This document shows positions 9,420 through 18,751 of a stretch of DNA of 64,000 bases, piece after piece. Under the pieces are notes generated by a model. The model ran no database searches, had not been told where the DNA came from, and saw nothing but the letters and a program-made list of their open reading frames with translations. Made by a program: the position numbers and the translations under genes. Each line of letters opens with the position of its first letter. Position 1 is the stretch's first letter. The stretch spans positions 1 to 64,000 of the forward strand of contig NZ_JAESDH010000025.1 of assembly GCF_019249295.1 (NCBI RefSeq), given 5' to 3'. The stretch comes from Alteromonas antoniana. Its GTDB lineage: Bacteria; Pseudomonadota; Gammaproteobacteria; Enterobacterales; Alteromonadaceae.

Positions 9420-9530
9420 GTACCTGATAATTCCGGTTGCACTATGTTGTAGTCGTTGCTTACAACAGGTTGTTATATCGCTCCCTTTTTATTCCCAGGT
9501 CAGATTCTGTCTATGTAAAACAGCAGACAT

Positions 9531-9557
9531 AAAAAAACCGGAGCAAACGCTCCGGTT
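9531..9557 (-). terminator. Rho-independent terminator of the beta-glucan operon
   Basis: AACCGGAGC (9536-9544) and GCTCCGGTT (9549-9557) form a 9-bp stem with an AAAC loop. On the minus strand the stem is followed by a run of seven T. It lies about 90 bp after the TonB receptor stop. Confidence 0.85.
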
Positions 9558-9649
9558 AAACCCTCCAAGGGACACACTGACCGGCAGTGATATTCGCCGG
9601 CAAGAAAGGCATAGGAACATTCAACCCTGCGCCTTTCCCATGGTCTTCT

Positions 9650-12613
9650 TTAGTCGAAGATGTAACGCACACCCAGTGAGTAGCGCGGGCCGTACTGGCG
9701 AGCAAACAGGAATTGCTCTTCGTAACGTCCGTAACCTTCTTCAGTTTCGTTGTTCAGGTTGATACCTTCGAAGAACACAGTCAGGTCTTCTGTCACGTCG
9801 TAATGAACACTGACATCCCACTGACCGTAGCTACGCGCAAACTGCGGCGGCGCATCCGATGAGCCCTGTGCCTGCCCCACACCAATCAGGTAAGAGTCAC
9901 GCCACGCGTAGGTCAGTTTTGCTGACCAACCATATTTTTCGTAGTAAAGCTGCGCGTTAGCTGAGTCACTCAGACCAACCAGCGGCGCTTGTTGCGTCAG
10001 GCTGTCAACGTCAAACTCTACGTCTCCGTCAACAAACGTTGCGTTCACACCAATACCAAAACCAGACTCACCGAACAGGTGCTGAACCGCCATTTCAATA
10101 CCGTCAACCGACTTGCTGTCAGTGTTGGTAGGCTGGCTGATGTTCCAGGTGATCAGCGGATCAGAAGAGTCCGGTGAAATCACACCGTCTGCATTCCCGT
10201 GACCATTGGCCAGCATCTGCGCGTAAATCGCGTTGCTGTCGGCCTGCTCGCCACGTGCTTCGATGTCAGCAATCGCTTGCTGATAGCGCGGACCGTTAAA
10301 GATATCGCGCAGACCATCAATTGTAGTTTCAGTAATTTGCGTCTGGATAAAGTTATCTACGTCTTTTCTGAAGTACCCAATGGAGGCATAGCTGCCTTCA
10401 TCGTAGTAGTACTCAAGCGCCAAATCGATGTTAGTCGATTCAAATGGCAGCAGATTAGTATTACCCTGACCACCGGTACGTGAACCAGGCTTAGGACTTC
10501 CGCTCAGTGAACGACCGCCAGCCAGATTACCCAGTGGCGCACGAGAAATCGTTTTGCCCCATGAGAAACGACCAATTAAGTCATCAGTAATGTCTACGCG
10601 AACATCAAACATAGGCAGGAATACGTCGTGGTTACCTTCTGACTCTAAGAAGTTATCCGCGCCACCTGTCTCGTACTGCATGATCCACTCAGACGCACTC
10701 ACCCAGTTAACCTGCTGTTCAACGCGCTGACGAACCGTACTGGTGACATCAGTTTCTTCATAGCGAACACCGGCGTTCAGCGTTACCGGATAACCAGCTA
10801 CGTCAAACTCCCAGTCGGTTTGCAGATAAATACTGTTAGTCACTTCTTCAACGTAACTTTCGCTGTCGATGCCATCATAGTATGGGTCAACGACGTAAGC
10901 GTTGTCGCCCATCAGTTCTGGTGTCAGGAACGCGGCCTGACGTGCAATCGCTTCGTTAAAGTCGTACGTGTAGTAATACGACGGCATCAGGTCGCTGCCA
11001 CCACCGGCGAACTGATCAAGCAGACCCGCTGTGCTATGCAGCGTAAACATGCTGTCCGGGAAAATTTCAGGATAAGCAGGGTTGAAGCCAGGGCCACCAC
11101 GCAGTCCACTCCAGGCCTGGAATCCACCCATGGTTTGTTCTGTTCTGGCAACACCAAACTTCACTTCCACCATGGGAATATCAAAGGCAGAGTTGTACCA
11201 CTGACCGTCTAACTGAAACTGCTCAATTTCAGACTTTCCGGGGTTATAAATGAACTGACTGAAGTTAGAGTCAATTTCACCTGGCTGCAGCACCGTTGAG
11301 CCGTTCTGCCAGTTGATATAGGCATGCGGCACTTCACCGGTACGGTAGTCATAAATTTTGCTGATTAGCTTGTCAGAACCCAGGATGATCTGGCCATTGC
11401 CGCCCAGACCACTGTCACCGCCGTTGTCCACTTCGTTACTGGAGTCGTGGTAATCGAAGGTGAAGCTTAAGTCTTCGTTGTAGCGCCAGTCTATGTTTAA
11501 GCCAAGCGAACGCGCTTCTACATCTGTGGTTTCACGGAAAGCCGTAAAGGAACCGTCGTTACCACCGATATCGGCATAAACAGCCGTACCATTTTCATCC
11601 AGCTCATAGGCGTTGATGTTACCGCCAAACTCGTTCCAGATACCCCAACCGATGCTGTTCAAGCCAGTCGTCGCATTACTGCCGGTATAGTCGGCAGTGA
11701 ATGTCAGATCATCGTTCGGCGCATACTGCAGCGTAACCTGAGCGTTGGTGCGCTCACGCTCTACGTTGTCGATGCCGTAGTTCATGTCTTTGGGGAAGAA
11801 ATGGTTACCGATAGGGTTGCCTTCGTCATCCAGCGCACGCGGATCGACTACCGTGCCGCTTGGGTCACCTGGAAGTGCGACGTTTGCCTGCCAGCCCTGA
11901 ATATTGGCTTGCTGACGCTGAAAATCACGCTGCTGGTGAGAGACAGAAAACGCAAAGCCAAGCTTGTCATCAGCAAAGGTATTGCTGTAAACCGCAGCCA
12001 CTTCTGGCGTGACGTCATCACCTTCTTCATTTGACGTATCGTGAATGGCTTTACCCATCACTGAGAAGCGCTGACCCGGGTTATTAAGCGGCTTGGTAGT
12101 AACGATATTTACCGTTGCCCCTAAACCACCACTCGGGTATTCCGCACGTGCGGTTTTGTATACTTCCAGGGTAGATACCCCTTCAGATGACAGGTTTTCC
12201 AGGCTGTAAGATCGGGTATACCCTGTGCCCGGCATTTGACGGCCGTTCAGAGTGATCAGGTTAAATTCAGGACCAAAACCACGAACGGTGATCTGGCTGC
12301 CTTCACCGTTAGAGCGACTTACCGATACACCGGTAATACGTTGCAGCGATTCTGCCAGGTTGGTGTCAGGAAAACGGCCCATCTCTTCAGCAGAGATCGC
12401 GTCCATTACCCCGTTATTAGAGCGTTTGATGTCCATCGCGCGGATCAGTGAACCGCGAATACCCTGAACTTCAATCACCTCTACCGGTTGTTCCTGGGTG
12501 TCCAGATTGTCAGTATCGGCATTTTCCTGCGCAACAGCCGTGTGCGCGCCCGCGCCCAGCAGTACTGCCAGGGTTGCCGCTAAGCGGGTTTTGTTAAATG
12601 TATGCTGTGTCAT
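9650..12613 (-). CDS. TonB-dependent receptor, probable beta-glucan oligosaccharide uptake
   Basis: A 987-residue outer-membrane receptor with a signal peptide ending near AVAQE. An N-terminal plug carries the family's characteristic segment (IRGSLIRAMDIKR, then ISAEEMGRFPDTNLAESLQRI), and a 22-strand barrel ends in YSLGVRYIFD. This subfamily (TIGR01782-like) is linked to carbohydrate uptake in Xanthomonas, Caulobacter and Alteromonas. The start at 12613 puts the signal peptide at the N-terminus, and an alternative ATG lies at 12628. The gene follows the GH16 laminarinase by 75 bp on the same strand, so beta-1,3-glucan fragments are the likely cargo. Confidence 0.88.
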   Translation of the reverse strand: MTQHTFNKTRLAATLAVLLGAGAHTAVAQENADTDNLDTQEQPVEVIEVQGIRGSLIRAMDIKRSNNGVMDAISAEEMGRFPDTNLAESLQRITGVSVSRSNGEGSQITVRGFGPEFNLITLNGRQMPGTGYTRSYSLENLSSEGVSTLEVYKTARAEYPSGGLGATVNIVTTKPLNNPGQRFSVMGKAIHDTSNEEGDDVTPEVAAVYSNTFADDKLGFAFSVSHQQRDFQRQQANIQGWQANVALPGDPSGTVVDPRALDDEGNPIGNHFFPKDMNYGIDNVERERTNAQVTLQYAPNDDLTFTADYTGSNATTGLNSIGWGIWNEFGGNINAYELDENGTAVYADIGGNDGSFTAFRETTDVEARSLGLNIDWRYNEDLSFTFDYHDSSNEVDNGGDSGLGGNGQIILGSDKLISKIYDYRTGEVPHAYINWQNGSTVLQPGEIDSNFSQFIYNPGKSEIEQFQLDGQWYNSAFDIPMVEVKFGVARTEQTMGGFQAWSGLRGGPGFNPAYPEIFPDSMFTLHSTAGLLDQFAGGGSDLMPSYYYTYDFNEAIARQAAFLTPELMGDNAYVVDPYYDGIDSESYVEEVTNSIYLQTDWEFDVAGYPVTLNAGVRYEETDVTSTVRQRVEQQVNWVSASEWIMQYETGGADNFLESEGNHDVFLPMFDVRVDITDDLIGRFSWGKTISRAPLGNLAGGRSLSGSPKPGSRTGGQGNTNLLPFESTNIDLALEYYYDEGSYASIGYFRKDVDNFIQTQITETTIDGLRDIFNGPRYQQAIADIEARGEQADSNAIYAQMLANGHGNADGVISPDSSDPLITWNISQPTNTDSKSVDGIEMAVQHLFGESGFGIGVNATFVDGDVEFDVDSLTQQAPLVGLSDSANAQLYYEKYGWSAKLTYAWRDSYLIGVGQAQGSSDAPPQFARSYGQWDVSVHYDVTEDLTVFFEGINLNNETEEGYGRYEEQFLFARQYGPRYSLGVRYIFD

Positions 12614-12648
12614 AGTTGCAATTCTCATTCTACATTCGGTTCGCGTGT

Positions 12649-12668
12649 CGGGGCCTCACGCGGCCCCG
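12649..12668 (-). other. Intercistronic hairpin between GH16 and receptor genes
   Basis: CGGGGCC and GGCCCCG form a 7-bp GC stem with a 6-nt loop in the 75-bp spacer. There is no T-run. It may stabilise or partly attenuate the polycistronic transcript. Confidence 0.5.
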
Positions 12669-12688
12669 GCCTGTTGTCATGCCGATTT

Positions 12689-15337
12689 TTATTGTTCAGC
12701 AATCACTGCGTTGTCAACGCGATACACGGCACCTTCGCCCGCTCCCCATGCCGGGAAGATCATCACGACATCAATGGCACTGGTGTCCAGACCTGCTGAT
12801 GCAAGTGCCTGAAGGCTGAACGTGTAGGTCTGCCATTCACCGACTACCGGTGCGACGCCTTCCATGCTGTCGGACAGCGGCAGTTCAACCGCGGAGCCAG
12901 CATCGTTGGCTTCGATTTTAAACAGCCATTGAGCGTCTGGATTGTTCGCATTCGATACGATTTTCATTTCGAACTGCACTACACCATTTTCAAGTAGCAT
13001 AGACGCGTCATGGTATACCCCGTCATCGGCAGTAATCCCCATAACAGTTGGCGTTGCACCGACTGCAAATTCCGCTACCGTGCCATGCTCCGCATCGTCT
13101 TCCACTTCCATCGGTGTAGAACCACCGCAACAATCCCAGATTGACCAGTTTGCTGCCGCAGTATTACCGAACAGCGTGACCGGACCACTGTTTTCTTTAG
13201 GTGGTACCTGTATTTTCACGTTATCTACGCGGTATTGCGCACCTTCACCGGTTCCCCAGGCAGGGAATATCATCAGTACGTCAATCGCTGAAGGATCCAG
13301 GCCCGCGCCAACCAGGTCAGCAAGGCGATAGGTATACGTCTGCCACTCGCCGGTGACTGGCGTAGCGCCTTCCAGACTATCTGACAGTGGCAGCTCAACG
13401 GCTGAAGAATTATTATCCGCTTCCACTTTGAACAACCAGCTTGCATCTGGGCTTGCGGGTGCGCTCATAACTTTCATGTCAAACTGGATTACGCCGTCTT
13501 CGGCAATCGAGCTGGCATCAAATGGAACACCAGCGCCGCCGGCATCAGTACGGGAGTTAAAGCCATTCACAGTTGGCTCTGCTCCTACGGTAAACTCAGC
13601 AACTACACCATGGTCGGCATCTTCATCCATCACTTCCATAGGTGTCGAGCCACCGCAACAGTCCCACATTGGCCAGTCAAGGTTCTCTTCGTCTTCAAAT
13701 ACCACAAGTTGTGGTAATTCCTGCGCAATTTTCACTTCATCAAGCTGATAAACCGCACCCGCGCCTGCTCCCCATGATGGGAACACCATGATGACGTCAA
13801 TTGCAGAAGGATTCAGACCAGCATCCACCAGCATCTGCAGCGGGAAGTCAAAGCTCACCCATTCACCCACTACCGGTACTGTGCCAGCCGGGTTACTTGC
13901 CAGCGGTATTTCTGCCGCAGAGCCAGCGTTGTCGCTCTCAACTTTGAACATCCATACCGCATCAGGGCTTGATGGCGCGCTTACGACCTTCATGTCGAAG
14001 CTAACGCTGCCTTTCTCAACCATTGGTGAGGCATCAAAAGGAGACGCTTCACCTTCAGGGTCGGTGATGAACTCGCTGCGCGTCACAAAGCCGTTAACGG
14101 TGGGTGTGTCGTTCACATAGAATTCATAAACGTCACCACGATCGGCATCGGCAGTCAGCAATGGTGTTGATCCACCACAGCAATCCCATGCTGGCCAATC
14201 CGGATTTGGCGTACCATCAAAGATCGTCAGGTTCTTTGCTACCGCACCTGCAGGTGGTGGCGGAGTAGGCGCTGCACCTTCAACCAGTGCATCGTCCATG
14301 CTGTCGTAGCCAGGGCGAACGGTTTCACAACCTTTACCGGTGTCCATGTCAGATGCACACTGATAAACGCGCACATAATCAATTTCATAAGTCTGGCCGT
14401 TGGCAAATGCCTCGGCATCGATGCCCAGCTCATTTACGTTTTCAGGCCAGTCTCCACCTACAGCCAGGTTAAGCAACAGGTGAAATTCCTGATCAAACGG
14501 CGCGGTATCCCAGTGTGTGGTCAGCTCACCTGTGCCCTGATCAAAATATTCTGCATACCAGCCACGGTGCGACAAACCAAGGGCATCGCCGTCACGGTTG
14601 TAGGTCAGTTCTGACTGACGCTGAGTCGCGTATAAGTAGTCATCTACGTACCAGCGAATTTCGCCTTCCTGCCACTCAATCGCATAAGTGTGAAAGTCAT
14701 CTGCCGGGTTCGCACCTTCCGGCAACAAGTATTCTTTGCCAGAGCTGTCGTTATCAGGCCATGCCTGACCGTAATGCAATGTGCCGTGAACATAGGCTTC
14801 TGGTGTGCCGTCTTCGCGTGCGGCTTTCAGGTTAACGGCTTCCATGATGTCAATTTCACCGGAACGCGGCCATTCACCGTATACGTAGTCGGTTGGCAGC
14901 ATCCAAAATGCTGGCCAGCTACCCTGGCCAGAAGGCAGTTTTGCGCGCATTTCAAAGCGACCGTATTTAAAGTCGGCTTTGTAACGGGTATTCAGACGGG
15001 CTGACGTGTAAGGCTTTTCTGCGCCTTCTTCTGCAGGCATCGCAACAATATGCAGACTGCCGTCAGAGACGAATGAGTTTTCTGCACTGTCTGTATAGCA
15101 TTGCTTCTCGTTGTTACCGCCGCCCTGACAATTAACTTCGTGTGTCCACTTATTCTCGTCAATGGATTCACCTTCAAATTCGTCACTCCATACCAGCTCC
15201 CAGTCGGTTACAGGTACAGAAGGATCGACAGTGGTAAAGTCGGATTCAGTTTCCGCGCTTCCACCACCGCACCCTACCAGAGTGGCAGCGGCGACAGCGG
15301 TTACAAGCCGGGAAAGTTGTGTTGCTGCGTGTTTCAT
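12689..15337 (-). CDS. GH16 laminarinase-type lipoprotein with three C-terminal repeat domains
   Basis: This is an 882-residue secreted glycoside hydrolase. A lipobox (L20-V-G-C23) predicts lipid anchoring. The GH16 domain spans about residues 45-328, with the catalytic motif EIDIME (Glu161, Asp163, Glu166), so it should cleave beta-1,3- or mixed-linkage glucans. A proline-rich linker (about 357-363) leads to three tandem repeats of about 165 residues (369-540, 545-711, 719-880). Each carries WDCCGGSTP near its start and a PSWG/PAWG-G-GA-Y segment near its end. These look like beta-sandwich carbohydrate-binding modules. The gene is first of an operon with the TonB receptor, behind LacI-type operators. 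Confidence 0.9.
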   Translation of the reverse strand: MKHAATQLSRLVTAVAAATLVGCGGGSAETESDFTTVDPSVPVTDWELVWSDEFEGESIDENKWTHEVNCQGGGNNEKQCYTDSAENSFVSDGSLHIVAMPAEEGAEKPYTSARLNTRYKADFKYGRFEMRAKLPSGQGSWPAFWMLPTDYVYGEWPRSGEIDIMEAVNLKAAREDGTPEAYVHGTLHYGQAWPDNDSSGKEYLLPEGANPADDFHTYAIEWQEGEIRWYVDDYLYATQRQSELTYNRDGDALGLSHRGWYAEYFDQGTGELTTHWDTAPFDQEFHLLLNLAVGGDWPENVNELGIDAEAFANGQTYEIDYVRVYQCASDMDTGKGCETVRPGYDSMDDALVEGAAPTPPPPAGAVAKNLTIFDGTPNPDWPAWDCCGGSTPLLTADADRGDVYEFYVNDTPTVNGFVTRSEFITDPEGEASPFDASPMVEKGSVSFDMKVVSAPSSPDAVWMFKVESDNAGSAAEIPLASNPAGTVPVVGEWVSFDFPLQMLVDAGLNPSAIDVIMVFPSWGAGAGAVYQLDEVKIAQELPQLVVFEDEENLDWPMWDCCGGSTPMEVMDEDADHGVVAEFTVGAEPTVNGFNSRTDAGGAGVPFDASSIAEDGVIQFDMKVMSAPASPDASWLFKVEADNNSSAVELPLSDSLEGATPVTGEWQTYTYRLADLVGAGLDPSAIDVLMIFPAWGTGEGAQYRVDNVKIQVPPKENSGPVTLFGNTAAANWSIWDCCGGSTPMEVEDDAEHGTVAEFAVGATPTVMGITADDGVYHDASMLLENGVVQFEMKIVSNANNPDAQWLFKIEANDAGSAVELPLSDSMEGVAPVVGEWQTYTFSLQALASAGLDTSAIDVVMIFPAWGAGEGAVYRVDNAVIAEQ

Positions 15338-15396
15338 GTGTTCAGCCCCGATAATAAAAGTCTCTCGCTTTCTTCGTGAAAGCTATCTTTAAAATA

Positions 15397-15410
15397 TGGA
15401 AGCGCTTACA
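15397..15410 (-). promoter_or_regulatory. LacI-family operator, distal half of pair
   Basis: TGGAAGCGCTTACA is a near-perfect palindrome with the central CG typical of LacI-family sites, about 60 bp upstream of the GH16 start. A second copy lies 34 bp further out. No LacI-type gene is in the window, so the regulator must act from elsewhere. Confidence 0.7.
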
Positions 15411-15430
15411 TAAATGTCGACAACAGATCC

Positions 15431-15444
15431 TGTAAGCGCTTACA
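15431..15444 (-). promoter_or_regulatory. LacI-family operator, perfect palindrome
   Basis: TGTAAGCGCTTACA is a perfect 14-bp palindrome and is the second of two sites in the GH16-receptor promoter region. The centre-to-centre spacing of 34 bp (about three helical turns) would allow cooperative binding. Confidence 0.75.
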
Positions 15445-16058
15445 AAAGGATATTTCAAATTTTTGACAAAGTAAAATCAAATTAACATTAAATTTACCTT
15501 GACCGGTGGTAGACGCGGCAAACAACATTACACATCATTTACAAAGTATCTCAGAGCGATAACGCTCGCAGCCGCAAGAACCACAGAAGAGAGGGGTCAG
15601 AACAATAAAATAATCAATTAACTCATGATCTTAAAAAGCATCTTGAATTTTTTAGCAAACCACATTTTTCGCTTTGTATCGCACAACCCGTATAATTTTT
15701 ACACGGATTGCGTTCACATATTGTTCACGACCATACTATCTGCAATGTCATAAGCCTGCTCTTAATTGAGGACTCATGGGGAGTTGATACTGGGGTCAGG
15801 CACGCGAGTGCCGGAGGCATTAGTACCCGGGAAGGAAACCTGCCACGGCCAGACGGCAGCAACCTACATTGCAGTATTCATATGAAAATAAATATAGTGG
15901 AAATGCCATGGCGGATAATTATCAGCGCAACTGTTCACGAGGCGAAAGAATGATCAAGTCGGAGGTTACTATTGCGCCCCCCTGTTAGTCTGTGAACAAC
16001 GCGATTCGGCTACGTAAGGTTCGCTTAGCGTTTCATTTTTCGCAACGTTGACTCATTT
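15445..16058. other. Gene-free region with several short hairpins
   Basis: This stretch of about 600 bp has no convincing gene. It contains GAGCG-ATAA-CGCTC (15554-15567) and two GGGGTCAG words (15593-15600 and 15792-15799). It also has a GNRA-loop hairpin, GGCAC-GCGA-GTGCC (15799-15812), and a CTGCC/GGCAG stem (15840-15859). GGGGTCAG next to a palindrome recalls the flanks of REP-associated transposases, so this may be the scar of such an element. A structured RNA is the other possibility. Confidence 0.4.
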
Positions 16059-16727
16059 TCATATATAAGAAAAGTGGCGCAGTAAAACCAGCGTGCCGGC
16101 CAGATTACACACCACTGTCAGCCAGAAAATAATACGGAACGATGATTTCACTGTTTTATGACGAAAAATATGTTGCGCCATCCAGGCACCCGGCCATCCT
16201 CCTAACAGCGCTGCAATATGAAGGTTTGCTTCAGGAACCCGACTTCGCTGCTTTCTGGCGGCGGATTTATCCTTCCAGTACATCAGAAAAGTGAACAGAC
16301 TAAGTCCTGCCAGTGCCGTCGTAATGCTTCGCAGGTCAGGTAGTAACAACGCGACAACTGGCAGTGCTGTCAGAATTAACAGCGGAATTATCGGTACGCT
16401 TGCCGGGCTTTTCTGTTCGCGTGAAAACCTGGTGTGGGCGCTTCGTGGCCTGCCAGCCTTGTCGGCAGCGCTGGATTTTACTCCCATCAGTTTAATACGT
16501 ACTGCCTGTAAGCGCTGGCGGTCGTCCGTTTCCAGGTCAAAGGCAATATGGTCTCCTTCTTTGGGCCGACGCGCGGGGCGTTGAAATGCAGAGATATGCA
16601 CAAACACCTTCCTTTGCTTATCCGCCAATACAAAACCAAACCCTTTCTCATCGTTCCATTGATATAACGTTCCCTGATGGCGCACTGATTTCACTTCCTG
16701 ATTGTCGATTAGAGGGGGCATACGCAT
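16059..16727 (-). CDS. Cold-shock domain fused to DUF1294 membrane domain
   Basis: A 222-residue protein. About residues 15-75 form a cold-shock domain with the RNA-binding signature KGFGFV and a VFVHIS segment. After a basic linker, two hydrophobic segments precede a DUF1294 unit with GGWPGAWMAQ and two more membrane helices. The fusion is common in gammaproteobacteria, but its function is not established. ATGs at 16727 and 16721 are both possible, and neither has a strong Shine-Dalgarno. Confidence 0.85.
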   Translation of the reverse strand: MRMPPLIDNQEVKSVRHQGTLYQWNDEKGFGFVLADKQRKVFVHISAFQRPARRPKEGDHIAFDLETDDRQRLQAVRIKLMGVKSSAADKAGRPRSAHTRFSREQKSPASVPIIPLLILTALPVVALLLPDLRSITTALAGLSLFTFLMYWKDKSAARKQRSRVPEANLHIAALLGGWPGAWMAQHIFRHKTVKSSFRIIFWLTVVCNLAGTLVLLRHFSYI

Positions 16728-16864
16728 GCTGTGCCGCAACTGACGTAATTCTCTAATTTATCTTCCATATAGTCTCGCGTCGAGACTGCAGTTTTTTATA
16801 AATTTAAAAGCAAATGATCGTAGATGAGCGTATACACATTGGAGGTCGTTTCATTCTGGCAACA

Positions 16865-17278
16865 CTATTCCCAGTCAGCTAATGATACTGGCAGAACGTG
16901 ATTTGCGCTTTCACCCATATCCACGCTTTGCTCAGATTCGAGATATTCAACAACACGTTGCAGACCGTTCAGCGAGTTACAGAGCGTGGTTGGTATAGCC
17001 GACAATCCTGCATGAGGCTGTTTTAGCCAGCCTTGCATCTCATCATTGTCTCCTTCTGACAACGCATAGAGTAAATGGTACATCCGGATAAAGGCCAGCT
17101 GAATGAGGTACTGTTCAGAATCACTCTCAAACCCGGTCCTTTGGGAGTTCACAAGCGCCGACTCAGAGACGGACAGTAACTCAGCCGCCTGAAAGCGGCT
17201 CCAGCCAAGCTCTTCATAGGCCCAGGTAAAGGCTTTTACGACCACCGCCGGTGGGCTTGCGTGCTGGTTAACTGTCAT
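16865..17278 (-). CDS. MbcA/ParS/Xre antitoxin-like protein (DUF2384), orphan
   Basis: A 137-residue protein. An N-terminal HTH-like region (WAYEELGWSRFQAAELLSVS) is followed by a C-terminal segment with WLKQPHAGL and NGLQRVVEYLES, which matches the DUF2384 layout of antitoxins paired with RES-domain toxins. No RES toxin is adjacent on either side, so it may be a solitary regulator. A GAGG element lies 8 bases before the ATG. Confidence 0.7.
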   Translation of the reverse strand: MTVNQHASPPAVVVKAFTWAYEELGWSRFQAAELLSVSESALVNSQRTGFESDSEQYLIQLAFIRMYHLLYALSEGDNDEMQGWLKQPHAGLSAIPTTLCNSLNGLQRVVEYLESEQSVDMGESANHVLPVSLADWE

Positions 17279-17428
17279 GCGTGCTGCCTCTACTGCGTGA
17301 AACTTTACTATAAATTCGTGAATGCAGTGTGATCACGCTCTGAAAGATGCGATTTTCGTTCCACTTATAATAAAAACGTTAGGACAGTCTGTCTGGCAGC
17401 AGTTCTGAACAAGGACGGCGAATTGCTT

Positions 17429-17866
17429 TTACGCAATGCGGGAAAAATGCGCCTCGGCTTGTTCAGTACTCGAAGAAAATCCTTGCGATTCTAACCATGC
17501 TGCGGCTTCTTTATATGTACTGAAAAAAGACACCGGCAGCGGTGTTTTTTCATACATTCTTTCTAATTGAGTGCGAGTGGAGGTTTTTACCGATGAGCGC
17601 CCGATAACCAACGCAACGGCTTCCAGGCCGAACTCAGCCGCGGCATTTATTCGCGACACCAACAACGACTCGGCTTCTGGGATAAGGAGACTTTCACCAA
17701 TGAGCACCACGATATCTGCCCACCGCTTTCCAATCATTGGGGTGACTTCCAGATGATAATCCCGGCTAAATGCGCTTACACATTCCCGGTTCCATGGGCC
17801 GTAAGCGTGTGTCAGCAGGTGCTCACCACACAAGGTTATCAGATACTCACCGTGAACATATTTCAT
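17429..17866 (-). CDS. SpoIIAA/STAS-like protein
   Basis: A 145-residue soluble protein with the layout of the SpoIIAA-like family: an N-terminal strand pair, a GPWN turn, a WADIVV strand and a long helix ending in an EAAAWLESQGF segment. These proteins are of uncertain function and some bind lipids. I chose the ATG at 17866 because GGAGAGAG lies 7 bases upstream. The open frame to 17995 adds a cysteine-rich stretch unlike the family. Confidence 0.65.
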   Translation of the reverse strand: MKYVHGEYLITLCGEHLLTHAYGPWNRECVSAFSRDYHLEVTPMIGKRWADIVVLIGESLLIPEAESLLVSRINAAAEFGLEAVALVIGRSSVKTSTRTQLERMYEKTPLPVSFFSTYKEAAAWLESQGFSSSTEQAEAHFSRIA

Positions 17867-18068
17867 TTGCAGGCTCTCTCCACCCGTATTGCCGCCAACG
17901 CAACAGTAAATCCATTTATCGCTATCTGAATCTTCGTCAGTGAAACGCATTTTGTCAATGCGACATATGGGGAGGTCCAGAATGACGTGTACCAAGCATC
18001 AGTGTTTGCCCGGAAGCAGCGTGTGACGAGTTGTCGGTGGCATTTAGCGTACAGACCAGACGCAGAAT

Positions 18069-18106
18069 AAAAGACAGGCCGAAAGGTGTTACCCTCCCGG
18101 CCCGTC
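18069..18106 (-). terminator. Terminator downstream of the CBS gene
   Basis: On the minus strand an imperfect GC-rich stem (GACGGGCCGGGAGG with CCTTTCGGCCTGTC) around a GTAACA loop is followed by TTTTATT. It lies just after the CBS gene stop. Confidence 0.7.
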
Positions 18107-18129
18107 ATGCTTGCTCTTTCTAAAACGCG

Positions 18130-18693
18130 TTACGCAGCTATCACCTTGGAAAGTGAAGAAAAAGAGGGTTGAGCCTGAATGTCCAGCGGCAGCTTTAATG
18201 TGCGTGCCACATCGCTAACGCTGATCACGCCACGCACTTCATGGGCATCACGATCGAGCACCAGGCAGTGTTGCTGACCATTGTCCTTAAGCGTTTCCAC
18301 TACGTCACCGACGCTGGAGCGGGTCAGCTCATCGAAGTCGAATGACTGCAGTGACGTTTTTGAACGCAGAAAATCTCCTGCGCGCAGCTCCTCACGGGCA
18401 AGCCCCAGCTGGGTGGCTTTTTGCATTATGGCCTGTTCGGTTAAATCATTTAGTGAAACGATACCCACAAACTGGCCTTTGGCATTCAGCACCAGCTGCA
18501 TTTTTATGTGCGATTTTTTCATCAGCCTTTCCAGCTCAATGGCCGGCGTATCAACATCGACAACATGGGGAACGTGCTGTTTGAAATCGGTGAAAATTAA
18601 CATCGCTGATGATTTCAGCGTGATAGCGTGCGTAACGACAGGCCACGCCAGTTTGTCTACAGATTCAGTCTGATATAAGTGTAAGCTGTGCAT
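18130..18693 (-). CDS. CBS-domain protein
   Basis: A 187-residue cytoplasmic protein with two CBS motifs. One runs roughly through residues 45-105 (VGIVSLNDLTEQ) and the other through about 110-175 (RGVISVSDVART). CBS pairs bind adenine nucleotides and act as sensors. The ATG at 18693 has a GAGGA element upstream. It lies 58 bp downstream of a small secreted-protein gene on the same strand, so the two may be co-transcribed. Confidence 0.85.
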   Translation of the reverse strand: MHSLHLYQTESVDKLAWPVVTHAITLKSSAMLIFTDFKQHVPHVVDVDTPAIELERLMKKSHIKMQLVLNAKGQFVGIVSLNDLTEQAIMQKATQLGLAREELRAGDFLRSKTSLQSFDFDELTRSSVGDVVETLKDNGQQHCLVLDRDAHEVRGVISVSDVARTLKLPLDIQAQPSFSSLSKVIAA

Positions 18694-18751
18694 AATACAG
18701 TCCTCATTAACAATAAATTGATTCGCGGCCTTGTACCGCAAGTGCAAGTTG

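Noticed and set aside
15790..15872. 4.5S (SRP) RNA gene
   Set aside because: Short words such as GGTCAGG and GGAAGGAA recall it, but the conserved apical core is not contiguous and the pairing does not fit.
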